Origin: CALZJC01 sp041574955
GTDB taxonomy: Bacteria > Acidobacteriota > Thermoanaerobaculia > Multivoradales > JAHEKO01
Length of the DNA stretch: 41,498 nucleotides
Direction of reading: 5' to 3'
NCBI GenBank assembly: GCA_041574955.1
Contig: JBFGNS010000017.1
Span: forward strand, 1-41,498
Shown here: positions 16,388 to 25,590 of the stretch, piece by piece
How the letters are laid out: each line of letters begins with the position of its first letter
How positions within the stretch are numbered: position 1 is the first letter of the stretch
Made by a program: the position numbers and the translations under genes
The notes under the pieces: generated by a model
What the model saw: the letters and a program-made list of their open reading frames with translations, nothing else
What the model was told of the DNA's origin: nothing
Database searches by the model: none

Positions 16388-16801
16388 ATGCCCGAAACCG
16401 TAACCGCTTCCGGGGACCTGCGATCGGCAGAGCAGGACCTGGGACGCTTCTTCAAGGCGCTGGCGGACGACACCCGCCGGGCCATCCTGTCCCTGCTCGA
16501 ACGGCACGAGCGCAACGTGAGTGAGATCGTGGCCCGGTTCCCGCTGACCCAGCCCACCATCTCGCGCCACCTTCAGGTGCTGCGCGAAGCCCACCTCGTG
16601 CGCTGCGAGAGACGCGGCCAGCACGTCATCTACCGGCTCGACGAGGACGCCCTGGCGCTCGCCGCCAACGTCTTCTTCGCCCGCTTCCGAGCCTGCCGCA
16701 AAGCCGGCTTCGAGGTGTCCGTCGACCGCCTGCCGGCGCACTCACCGCTGTCGGGGGTCGAAGCCGCCAAGCTACGGGACAGGATCCGTTTCAACGGTTA
16801 G
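16388..16801 (+). CDS. ArsR family winged-helix transcriptional regulator
   Basis: 137 residues from ATG 16388, chosen because a GGAGGGAGGT ribosome site lies ~9 nt before it and the domain begins soon after; an upstream in-frame start at 16301 would add 29 unlike residues. The winged helix is at ~18-90: FFKALADDTRRAILSLLERHERNVSEIVARF, recognition helix LTQPTISRHLQVLREAHLV, and wing RRGQHVIYRLDEDAL. The CXC motif of arsenic or cadmium sensors is absent from the helix region, so the inducer is unknown and may not be a metal. A candidate operator dyad lies ~135 bp upstream. The downstream genes (tRNA, tilS) have their own promoter, so the target is unclear. Confidence 0.85.
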   Translation: MPETVTASGDLRSAEQDLGRFFKALADDTRRAILSLLERHERNVSEIVARFPLTQPTISRHLQVLREAHLVRCERRGQHVIYRLDEDALALAANVFFARFRACRKAGFEVSVDRLPAHSPLSGVEAAKLRDRIRFNG

Positions 16802-16812
16802 TGTCCACCGGC

Positions 16813-16818
16813 TATAAT
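16813..16818 (+). promoter_or_regulatory. -10 box of the tRNA(CAT)-tilS transcript
   Basis: A perfect TATAAT lies 60 bp before the tRNA. The best -35 candidate, TTCAAC at 16790-16795 with 17-bp spacing, is weak and sits inside the end of the arsR-like gene. Probably drives the tRNA and the tilS-hpt genes. Confidence 0.5.
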
Positions 16819-16836
16819 CCTGCCGGTTCACCGGCG

Positions 16837-16865
16837 GAGCCGGCCGGCATGGGGTCGGCCGGCTC
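16837..16865 (+). other. leader hairpin before the CAT tRNA
   Basis: GAGCCGGCCG and CGGCCGGCTC form a perfect 10-bp inverted repeat with a 9-nt loop between the TATAAT box and the tRNA 5' end. No T run follows, so it is not a standard terminator; it might help tRNA 5' processing or simply be GC-rich coincidence. Confidence 0.4.
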
Positions 16866-16878
16866 GGCTGGCGAGCAC

Positions 16879-16955
16879 GGCGGTGTAGCTCAGGTGGTTA
16901 GAGCGAGCGGCTCATAACCGCTAGGTCAGGGGTTCAAGTCCCTTCACCGCCACCA
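16879..16955 (+). tRNA. tRNA with CAT anticodon (elongator Met or lysidine-type Ile2)
   Basis: 77 nt with perfect acceptor stem GGCGGTG/CACCGCC, discriminator A and encoded CCA. The anticodon stem AGCGG/CCGCT encloses loop CTCATAA. The loop and the neighbouring GGCTCATAACC bases look like the tRNA-Ile2 of Bacillus, which tilS would modify to read AUA, while the acceptor stem is closer to elongator tRNA-Met. It lacks the mismatch at 1-72 typical of initiator tRNA. It ends 10 bp before the tilS GTG. Confidence 0.93.
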
Positions 16956-16965
16956 CCCATCCGCC

Positions 16966-18399
16966 GTGCAGACAGCCACGATCAGCCGACCGTCGAGCGC
17001 TCGCCGGCCGGCAGCCGGCCACGGCCCGGCCACGCAGGCGGTAGTCGACCGCCTGGCGGCGGCGCTCGGCACCGCGGAGCCGGGCTCGCGACCGACCGTG
17101 GTCGCCGCGCTCTCCGGCGGCGCCGACTCGACCGCGCTGCTGTGGGGGCTGACGCGGCTGGCCGCCCAGCGGCCGCTGCGGCTGGTCGCCGCCCACCTCG
17201 ACCACGCCCTCGATCCCGGCTCGGCGGAGCGCGCCGAGGCGGCAGCCCGCCTGTGCCGGGAGCTGGGCGTGGAGCTGCGGCGCGAGCGTCTGGCGGTCGA
17301 CCGGCTGCGGCGCAACGGCGAGAGCCGGGAGCAGGCGGCGCGCCGGCTGCGCTACGGCTTCCTCGAGGGTCAGCGCCGGCGGCTGGGCGCCCGTTGGCTG
17401 CTCACCGCCCACCATCGCGACGACCAGGCGGAGACGGTGGCACTGCGGCTGCTGTTCGGCAGCGGACTGGTCGGTCTGGCCGGCATCGACAGCCGCCGCG
17501 GAGCTCTGCTGCGCCCGCTGCTGGGAGTCGACCGCGGCCTGCTGCGCCGCGCGCTGGCCGAGGCCGGCCTCGAGCCGATCGAGGACCCGACCAACGCCGA
17601 CCCGACAGTGCCGCGCAACCGGGTGCGCCGGCTGCTGCTGCCGGCTCTCGAGCAGCACCGGCCCGGCATCGGGCGCGATCTGGCGCGGCTGGCGCAGGCC
17701 GCCACCGCGGCGCGCGGCAGGCTCGAGCCGCTGCTCCGGCTGCGGCTCGGCATCGGCGCCGAGGCCGGCGGCGCCCGCCTGGCGCGCCGTCGGCTGGCCG
17801 CTCTGCCCGCGCCGCTGTGGCCGTTCGCCCTGGTCGCCGCCGGCCGGCTGGCCGGCGTCGAGCATCCCACCGGCAGCCGGCGCCAGGCCGAGCTCGTCCG
17901 CCAGCTCGCCGCCGGCCGACGGGTGGGCTGCGACTGGGGCCACGGCTGGCGCTGGATCGATCACGGTGACGAGCTGCGGCTGGTGCGGCCGCCGGCCGAG
18001 GTACCGCCGGCGCCGTTCCGCCACCGGCTGCTGGCTCCCGGCAGCGTCGAGATCGGGCCGCACGGGCGGCGGTTCAGCCTGCGGCGATCACCGTACGAGC
18101 CGTGGATGCTCGAGCGCTCGCCACGCCGCGCCGGCCTCGAGCTGCCGATCGCCGGCGGCGAGCCGGTCACCGTCCGCAGCCGCCTGCCCGGCGACCGGCT
18201 ACGACCGCTTGGCGGCGCCGGCAGCCGCAAGCTCAAGCAGCTGTTGATCGACCGGCGGGTACCGCGGCTCGAGCGCGACCGGCTGCCCCTGCTCGAGGTG
18301 GCCGGCCGTATCGCCTGGGTGCCGGGCGTGGCGCTCGACGAGAGCTGCCGGCCCGAGCCGGGCCGCCAGGTGTGGCTGGCGGAGGTGGTGCAACCGTGA
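16966..18399 (+). CDS. tilS: tRNA(Ile)-lysidine synthase
   Basis: 477 residues, normal for the long form. It attaches lysine to C34 of the CAU-anticodon tRNA-Ile2 so that it reads AUA and is charged with Ile. The N-type ATP pyrophosphatase P-loop SGGADS is at 50-55, AHLDHAL at ~75-81, the family LTAHHRDDQAETVALRLLFGSGLVGLAGI block near 145-173 and R-x-P-L-L with EDPTN at ~190-212. A TilS C-terminal substrate-binding domain follows, including RSRLPGDRLRPLGGAGSRKLKQLLID. The GTG start follows a CAT tRNA by 10 bp. The stop overlaps the GTG of the next gene, so tilS and hpt are coupled. Confidence 0.93.
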   Translation: MQTATISRPSSARRPAAGHGPATQAVVDRLAAALGTAEPGSRPTVVAALSGGADSTALLWGLTRLAAQRPLRLVAAHLDHALDPGSAERAEAAARLCRELGVELRRERLAVDRLRRNGESREQAARRLRYGFLEGQRRRLGARWLLTAHHRDDQAETVALRLLFGSGLVGLAGIDSRRGALLRPLLGVDRGLLRRALAEAGLEPIEDPTNADPTVPRNRVRRLLLPALEQHRPGIGRDLARLAQAATAARGRLEPLLRLRLGIGAEAGGARLARRRLAALPAPLWPFALVAAGRLAGVEHPTGSRRQAELVRQLAAGRRVGCDWGHGWRWIDHGDELRLVRPPAEVPPAPFRHRLLAPGSVEIGPHGRRFSLRRSPYEPWMLERSPRRAGLELPIAGGEPVTVRSRLPGDRLRPLGGAGSRKLKQLLIDRRVPRLERDRLPLLEVAGRIAWVPGVALDESCRPEPGRQVWLAEVVQP

Positions 18400-18923
18400 C
18401 CCGACCCAACATCGAGCTGCTGTTCGAGGCGCCGGAGATCCAGCGGCGGGTCAAGGGCCTGGGCCAGCGCCTGTTGCGCGACCAGCCGCTCGAGGATCCG
18501 CTGTTCATCTCGATCGTCGGCGGCTCGGTGCTGTTCCTGGCCGACCTCATCCGCACCCAGCCCGACCCGATCCGCTACGAATTCATCCAGGTTCAGTTCG
18601 CCGCCACCGGCAAGGACGGCGACATCCTCGAAGTGCAATACCCGATCTCGCTCGACGTCACCGGCCAGGACATCCTGGTGGTCAAGGACGTGGTGTCGTC
18701 GGGCGTCATCGAGTCATACCTGCGCAGCCAGTTCCAGCAGCGCGGCGCGCGCAAGATCATGTTCGCCGCCCTGATCGACGTCGAGGCCGACCGAAAGACG
18801 GACTTCCAGCCCGACTACCGCCTGTTCGCCGCCAAGCGCGGCGGCACCTTCGTCGGCTACGGGCTGAAGTACGAGGGGCGGTTCGGCAACCTCTCCTACA
18901 TCGGCGAGGTCGTCGGCGACTAG
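18396..18923 (+). CDS. hpt: hypoxanthine phosphoribosyltransferase-like protein
   Basis: 175 residues, the length of the Hpt family that salvages hypoxanthine and guanine using PRPP. Its position between tilS and ftsH, and a GTG start inside the tilS stop (4-nt overlap), match the tilS-hpt-ftsH order of many bacteria. The fold is recognisable: an early helix, FISIVGGSVLFLADLIR (the usual LKG-type loop), a central hood, the PRPP loop at ~88-101, then ARKIMFAALIDVEADR. The PRPP loop reads VVKDVVSSGVI where most members have an E-D-IIDTGLT pattern: the first acidic residue is Lys and DTG is SSG. Thus catalytic activity is uncertain; a regulatory or altered phosphoribosyltransferase is possible. 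Confidence 0.78.
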   Translation: MTRPNIELLFEAPEIQRRVKGLGQRLLRDQPLEDPLFISIVGGSVLFLADLIRTQPDPIRYEFIQVQFAATGKDGDILEVQYPISLDVTGQDILVVKDVVSSGVIESYLRSQFQQRGARKIMFAALIDVEADRKTDFQPDYRLFAAKRGGTFVGYGLKYEGRFGNLSYIGEVVGD

Positions 18924-18972
18924 CGCGCCGCGCGGCACCGCTGCAACGGAAGCTCGGCGCCCGGCGAACCGT

Positions 18973-18978
18973 TATAAG
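18973..18978 (+). promoter_or_regulatory. possible -10 box before ftsH
   Basis: TATAAG stands in the 113-bp gap between the hpt-like gene and ftsH, 58 bp before the TTG start. No good -35 box. It may give ftsH a transcript of its own. Confidence 0.3.
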
Positions 18979-19036
18979 CTAGAGCCGTATGTAGTGTGGG
19001 GGCCGCGGCACCCCGCGCAGTCAGGAGTATCCGCTT

Positions 19037-20992
<1,956 letters not shown>

Positions 20993-21048
20993 CCGTCTTG
21001 CAGCCCCGGCCGCGCCCCCACCCGCCGATCGCCGGTCCCGTCCCCCCG

Positions 21049-21957
21049 ATGCCCAGCGCCGTGCTCCAGGCCGACAGCCCCCCGCACAGCCTCAGGCTTC
21101 CAGGCCGCCGCCGGTTGCCGCTGGGCGACCGGCCGCTGGTGATGGGCGTGCTCAACATCACGCCCGACTCGTTCAGCGACGGCGGGCTCTGGCTCGCTCC
21201 GGAGCGCGCCGTCGAGCACGGCCTGGCGATGCTCGCCGCCGGCGCCGACCTGCTCGACCTGGGTGCCGAGTCGACCCGCCCCGGCGGCGGGGTGTACGGC
21301 GACGGCGCCGCCACGGTGCCGGCGGACGAGGAGCTCGAGCGGCTGCTGCCGGTGCTGACCGGGCTGCGCTCGGCGACCGAGGCACCGCTGTCGGTCGACA
21401 CCCGCAAGGGCGAGGTGGCGGAGGCGGCGCTGGCCGCCGGCGCCGACCTGATCAACGACATCAGCCTGCTCTCCGACCCGCGGCTGGCGGCGGCGGCGGC
21501 CGCCGCCGACTGTCCGCTGATCGTGATGCACAGCCGCGGCGAGCTCAGGACCATGCAGCGCCGGGCACGCTACGACGACGTGGTGGCGGAGGTCGTGCGC
21601 GAGCTCGGCGAGGCCGTCGAGCGCGCGCTGGCAGCCGGCGTGCGCCGCGACCAGATCCTGGTCGACCCCGGCATCGGCTTCGGCAAGACTGCGGCCCAGA
21701 ACCTGGAGCTGCTGCGGCGGCTCGACGAGCTCGGGAGCCTCGGCCTGCCGGTGGTGGTCGGCGCCAGCCGCAAGAGCTTCATCGCCAGCGTCGCCGGCGA
21801 CGCCGCCCCGGATCGGCGGCTGGGCGGCAGCCTGGCGGCCGTCGGCTGGGCGGCGCTGCGCGGCGCCGCCGTGGTGCGGGTTCACGACGTCGAGGAGAGC
21901 AGCCAGTTCGTGCGCGTGTGGGGCGGTATCCGGCAGGCGGGAGGAACCGACGGGTGA
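21049..21957 (+). CDS. folP: dihydropteroate synthase
   Basis: 302 residues from ATG 21049; TTG 20998 would add 17 residues. It joins 6-hydroxymethyl-dihydropterin diphosphate with p-aminobenzoate in folate synthesis. Landmarks are VMGVLNITPDSFSDGG (pterin/diphosphate loop 1), DLLDLGAESTRPGG, PLSVDTRKGEVA, INDISLL, and DPGIGFGKTAAQNLELLRRL, then PVVVGASRKSFIA with the substrate Lys/Ser and RVHDVEES at the end. All loops look intact. The gene follows ftsH and its stop overlaps the cdaA GTG, so it links the ftsH and cdaA blocks. Confidence 0.95.
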   Translation: MPSAVLQADSPPHSLRLPGRRRLPLGDRPLVMGVLNITPDSFSDGGLWLAPERAVEHGLAMLAAGADLLDLGAESTRPGGGVYGDGAATVPADEELERLLPVLTGLRSATEAPLSVDTRKGEVAEAALAAGADLINDISLLSDPRLAAAAAAADCPLIVMHSRGELRTMQRRARYDDVVAEVVRELGEAVERALAAGVRRDQILVDPGIGFGKTAAQNLELLRRLDELGSLGLPVVVGASRKSFIASVAGDAAPDRRLGGSLAAVGWAALRGAAVVRVHDVEESSQFVRVWGGIRQAGGTDG

Positions 21958-22742
21958 ACCTGCAAGCCTGGCTCGAGCTGGTCAGCTGGAAGGACCTCAT
22001 CGACATCGCCCTGGTGTCGGTGGTGACCTACAACCTGCTGCTGCTGATTCGTGGCACCCGCGCCGTGCAGGTGCTGCTGGGCATCCTGCTGCTGGGCGGC
22101 GTCTACTACCTGGCAGACGTCACCGGGCTGGCCGCGCTCAAGAGCCTGCTCGGCAAGCTGTTCATCGCCCTGCCGTTCGCCATCATCGTGCTGTTCCAGC
22201 AGGAGATCCGCCGCGCCCTGGCGAGCGTCGGACGCAACCCGCTGCTCGGGCTCGGCGCGCACGAGGAGACCGCCTCGGTCATCAACGACATCGTGGTGGC
22301 GGCCAGCAGCCTGTCGGCGCAGCGGATCGGCGCGCTGATCGTGGTGCAGCGGCTGGAGGGCCTGCGCAACTACGTCGAGAGCGGCATCGTGCTCGACGCG
22401 CGGGTCGCCTACGATCTGCTGATCAACGTCTTCAACCCTGAAACGCCGCTGCACGACGGCGCGGTGATCATCCAGCGCGACCGGCTGGCGGCCGCCGCCT
22501 GCTTCCTGCCGCTGACCCAGAAGGCCGACCTGTCGAAGCAGTACGGCACGCGACACCGCGCCGCTCTCGGCATCAGCGAGGAGACCGACGCGCTGGCGGT
22601 GGTGGTGTCGGAGGAGACCGGCAAGATCTCGGTGGCGCTCAACGGCCAGCTGATCACCGATCTCGACCCCAAGAACCTGCGCAACACGCTGTACGAGTAT
22701 CTGGTCACCGATCTCGGCGTGCAGCCACGAGGCGAGCGGTGA
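21954..22742 (+). CDS. cdaA: membrane diadenylate cyclase CdaA
   Basis: 262 residues from GTG 21954, which has GGAGG ~9 nt upstream and overlaps the folP stop. It makes cyclic di-AMP from two ATP. Three transmembrane helices occupy ~12-85, then the DAC domain ~95-255 with PLHDGAVII (DGA motif) and GTRHRAALGISE (RHR motif), both intact, and a long PETPLH approach. Its partner gene (YbbR domain) and glmM follow in the classical order. c-di-AMP controls potassium and osmolyte transport and envelope homeostasis in many bacteria. The upstream in-frame start at 21918 is not used because it lacks a ribosome site. Confidence 0.93.
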   Translation: MNLQAWLELVSWKDLIDIALVSVVTYNLLLLIRGTRAVQVLLGILLLGGVYYLADVTGLAALKSLLGKLFIALPFAIIVLFQQEIRRALASVGRNPLLGLGAHEETASVINDIVVAASSLSAQRIGALIVVQRLEGLRNYVESGIVLDARVAYDLLINVFNPETPLHDGAVIIQRDRLAAAACFLPLTQKADLSKQYGTRHRAALGISEETDALAVVVSEETGKISVALNGQLITDLDPKNLRNTLYEYLVTDLGVQPRGER

Positions 22743-23404
22743 GCGAGCGCGGCAGCCTCTGGGGCCTGCGCATCCTGGCTGTCGGCCTGGCGGTGCTGGC
22801 CTGGTTCCTGGCCACCGGCGAGCGTCGGGAGCAGCGCACCGGCACCACGGTGGTCGAGGCGTCGGTCAACTACACCACGCCCGACAAGATGATGATGCTG
22901 CAGTCGGTCGAGAAGGTGCGCATCGGCATCCGCGGCACCTCGCGCCAGATCCAGAACCTCAACCCGTTCCAGGTCAGCGTACAGGCCGACCTGCGGAGCT
23001 CGCCAAAGGGCGCCATCGAAGTCAACCTCGGACCGCGCAACGTCAGCCTGCCGGGCGACCTCGAGGTGATCTCGATCGAGCCCAACCAGTTCGTCGTGGA
23101 GCTCGACCGGGTGGTCAACGAGATCAGGACGGTGCGGCCGAGCCTGACCGGCGAGCCGGCTGCCGGCGCGGTGGTGCTGAGCGCCGAGGTGGTACCGCCG
23201 CAGGTGCTGATCAGCGGTCCCGAGTCGGTGGTCTCGAGCCTCACCTCGGTCTCGACCAGCCCGGTCAGCCTCGACGGCCACGCGCTCGACTTCGAGGAGC
23301 GCGCCGCGGTCATCTCCCCCAGCGCCAAGATCCAGATCGTCCAGCCGGTGCTGGTGACGGTCAAGGTGTCGCTCGAGGTACCGAACGTCGGGACCTCGCG
23401 CTAG
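22739..23404 (+). CDS. YbbR-domain protein, CdaA regulator-like
   Basis: 221 residues. An N-terminal transmembrane helix (~7-25, RILAVGLAVLAWFLATGE) places the remainder in the periplasm. Two YbbR-type beta domains of ~80 residues follow: one at ~35-120 (ending IEPNQFVVELDRV) and one at ~130-215 (with PPQVLISGPESVVSSL). In Gram-positives the homologue CdaR binds and modulates CdaA. The GTG start overlaps the cdaA stop (4 nt). glmM begins 5 bp after its stop, so all three are one unit. Confidence 0.88.
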   Translation: MSERGSLWGLRILAVGLAVLAWFLATGERREQRTGTTVVEASVNYTTPDKMMMLQSVEKVRIGIRGTSRQIQNLNPFQVSVQADLRSSPKGAIEVNLGPRNVSLPGDLEVISIEPNQFVVELDRVVNEIRTVRPSLTGEPAAGAVVLSAEVVPPQVLISGPESVVSSLTSVSTSPVSLDGHALDFEERAAVISPSAKIQIVQPVLVTVKVSLEVPNVGTSR

Positions 23405-23409
23405 AAGCG

Positions 23410-24780
23410 ATGTCGCGACGACTGTTCGGCACCGACGGGATCCGCGCCCGTTTCGGCGCCTACCCCCTGAACCGGCCCACGGTCACCGCGCTCGGCCGCC
23501 GGCTGGCGGACCGGCTCGAGCGAACCGAAGCGCCGCCACAGGTGGTGCTGGGCGGGGACACCCGCTCTTCGACGCCGGCTCTCGTCGCCTGGCTGGCAGC
23601 CGGCCTGCGTGACGGCGGGGCGCGCGTCCGCTTCGCCGGCACGGTGCCGACGCCGGCGGTCGCCTTCCTGGTACGGCAGCTGGGCGCCGACGCCGGCATC
23701 GCGGTGTCGGCCAGCCACAACCCCTCGGCCTACAACGGCCTCAAGCTGTTCGACCGCGACGGCTACAAGTGGAGCACCGCCGAGGAGCAACGGTTCGAAC
23801 GGCAGATTCCGGGTCCGGGTGAGCTGCCCGAGCCCGCCGGCGAGGCGACGCTGCCCCAGCCCGAGCCTGCGCTGGCGGCGGCCTACCTCGACCACCTGCG
23901 TGCCAGCGTCGGCGCCGGCCGGCCGCTCGCCGGGCTGGAGCTGGTGGTCGACGCCGCCAACGGCGCCGCCGCGCCGTACGCCGAGGAGCTGTTCGCCGCT
24001 CTCGGCGCGCGCCCGCGGATGCTGGGCGACGCCCCCGACGGCAAGAACATCAACCTCGACTGCGGCTCGACCGCGCCGGCGGCGCTGACCGCAGCCACCA
24101 TAGGCGACGGCCGGCGGCTGGGCATCGCGTTCGACGGCGACGCCGACCGCGCCCTGTTCGCCGACGGCACCGGTGAGCTGCGCGACGGCGATGCGGTGCT
24201 CTACCTGTGGGCCAGCTGGCTCGACCGCCACGGGAAGCTCGAACCGCGGCGGATCGTCGCCACCAGCATGAGCAACCTGGGGCTCGAGCGGGCGCTGGCG
24301 GTGGCCGGCATCGAGGTGGTGCGCTGTGACGTGGGCGACCGTGAGGTGGTCGAGACGATGCGGCGCGAGGGCATCCGGCTGGGCGGCGAGCAGTCGGGGC
24401 ACCTGGTCCACCTGGACCTCGGAACCACCGGTGACGGCCTGCTGACGGCGCTGCAGATCGCCGCCATGGTCGCCGCCGAGGGGCGCCCCCTGGAGGAGCT
24501 GCTGCGCGGCTTCCGCCGCTTCCCCCAGGTCCTGCTCAACGTGCCGGTCGCCAGCAAGCCGCGGCTCGACAGCCTGCCGGAGGTGGCCGCGGCGGCGCGC
24601 GAGGTGCGGGGAACGCTGGGCGAGGAGGGTCGCCTGGTGCTGCGCTACAGCGGCACCGAGCCGCTCGCCCGGGTGATGATCGAGGGGCCGGAGGACGAGC
24701 TGATCCGGTCGCTGGCGCGGCGGCTGGCGCAGGCGATCGCCGGCAGCATCGGCAGCGCGGAAAGCGAGGGCGCGGCATGA
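23410..24780 (+). CDS. glmM: phosphoglucosamine mutase
   Basis: 456 residues, full length. It converts glucosamine-6-P to glucosamine-1-P, the step to UDP-GlcNAc for peptidoglycan and LPS. The catalytic phosphoserine candidate is Ser102 in VSASHNPSAYNG, the metal loop is AFDGDADRALF near 240, sugar-binding GGEQSGH near 325 and the C-terminal phosphate-binding RYSGTEPLARVMIEG near 418. All four family signatures are present. It lies directly behind the cdaA/ybbR pair, an arrangement in which GlmM is known to be able to inhibit CdaA. Its stop overlaps the pdxJ start (ATGA). Confidence 0.96.
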   Translation: MSRRLFGTDGIRARFGAYPLNRPTVTALGRRLADRLERTEAPPQVVLGGDTRSSTPALVAWLAAGLRDGGARVRFAGTVPTPAVAFLVRQLGADAGIAVSASHNPSAYNGLKLFDRDGYKWSTAEEQRFERQIPGPGELPEPAGEATLPQPEPALAAAYLDHLRASVGAGRPLAGLELVVDAANGAAAPYAEELFAALGARPRMLGDAPDGKNINLDCGSTAPAALTAATIGDGRRLGIAFDGDADRALFADGTGELRDGDAVLYLWASWLDRHGKLEPRRIVATSMSNLGLERALAVAGIEVVRCDVGDREVVETMRREGIRLGGEQSGHLVHLDLGTTGDGLLTALQIAAMVAAEGRPLEELLRGFRRFPQVLLNVPVASKPRLDSLPEVAAAAREVRGTLGEEGRLVLRYSGTEPLARVMIEGPEDELIRSLARRLAQAIAGSIGSAESEGAA

Positions 24781-25499
24781 CCAGGCTGTGCGTCAACGTC
24801 GATCACGTGGCCACCGTGCGGCAGGCGCGGCGCGCCAGCTACCCCGACCCGGTCGAGGCCGCCGCACTGGCCGAGGCCGCCGGCGCCCACGGCATCACGG
24901 TCCACCTGCGGCAGGACCGCCGTCACATCCAGGACTCCGACCTGGCGGCGCTGCGGCCACGGGTGGCGGGCAAGCTCAACCTGGAGCTGGCGACCAGCGA
25001 CGAGATGCTGGCGCTGGCCCTGGCCCACCGGCCCGACCAGGCCACCCTGGTGCCCGAGCGCCCCGAGGAGATCACCACCGAGGGCGGTCTCGACCTGGTG
25101 CGCCGGTTCGACGACGTGGCGGCTGCCGCCTCCCGGCTGGCGGCCGCCGGCATCGAGGTGTCGGTGTTCATCGATCCGGGCCCGCGTCAGCTGGAGCAGC
25201 TGCCGCCGCTGGCGGCGCACGGCGTCGCCAGCTTCGAGATCAACACCGACCGCTACTCGCGCGGCGAGGCCGGCCAGCTCGAGATCATCCGCCGCACGGC
25301 CGCCGCCGGCGCAAGCCATGGCCTGGCGGTGTACGCCGGCCACGGGCTGACCACCGCCAACGTCGGTGCCATAGCCGCGGTGCCCGAGATCGAAGAGCTC
25401 AACATCGGGCACGCCCTGGTGTCGCGCGCGGTGATGGTCGGGATGACGGCGGCGGTGCGCGAGATGCTGGCGGCGATGGCGGCCGGCGAGACGTCCTAA
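24777..25499 (+). CDS. pdxJ: pyridoxine 5'-phosphate synthase
   Basis: 240 residues, full length. It condenses 1-deoxyxylulose-5-P with 3-amino-acetonyl-P in the DXP-dependent route to vitamin B6. The N-terminal LCVNVDHVATVRQAR contains the phosphate/proton-transfer residues; also seen are VHLRQDRRHIQDSDL, NLELATSDEML, VPERPEEITTEGGL, DPGPRQLEQ and HGLAVYAGHGLT, ending EELNIGHALVSRAV. All are hallmarks of PdxJ. The ATG overlaps the glmM stop, and the gene ends the long plus-strand block. The next gene is convergent with a 91-bp gap. Confidence 0.96.
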   Translation: MTRLCVNVDHVATVRQARRASYPDPVEAAALAEAAGAHGITVHLRQDRRHIQDSDLAALRPRVAGKLNLELATSDEMLALALAHRPDQATLVPERPEEITTEGGLDLVRRFDDVAAAASRLAAAGIEVSVFIDPGPRQLEQLPPLAAHGVASFEINTDRYSRGEAGQLEIIRRTAAAGASHGLAVYAGHGLTTANVGAIAAVPEIEELNIGHALVSRAVMVGMTAAVREMLAAMAAGETS

Positions 25500-25590
25500 G
25501 ACGGGTGCTGGGAGGCCAGGGCGACCCGCGAAGGTACCGGGTCCGGCCGACCTCGCGCGACGCCGCTCGCCTCAGCCCCCGGATCGCAGG

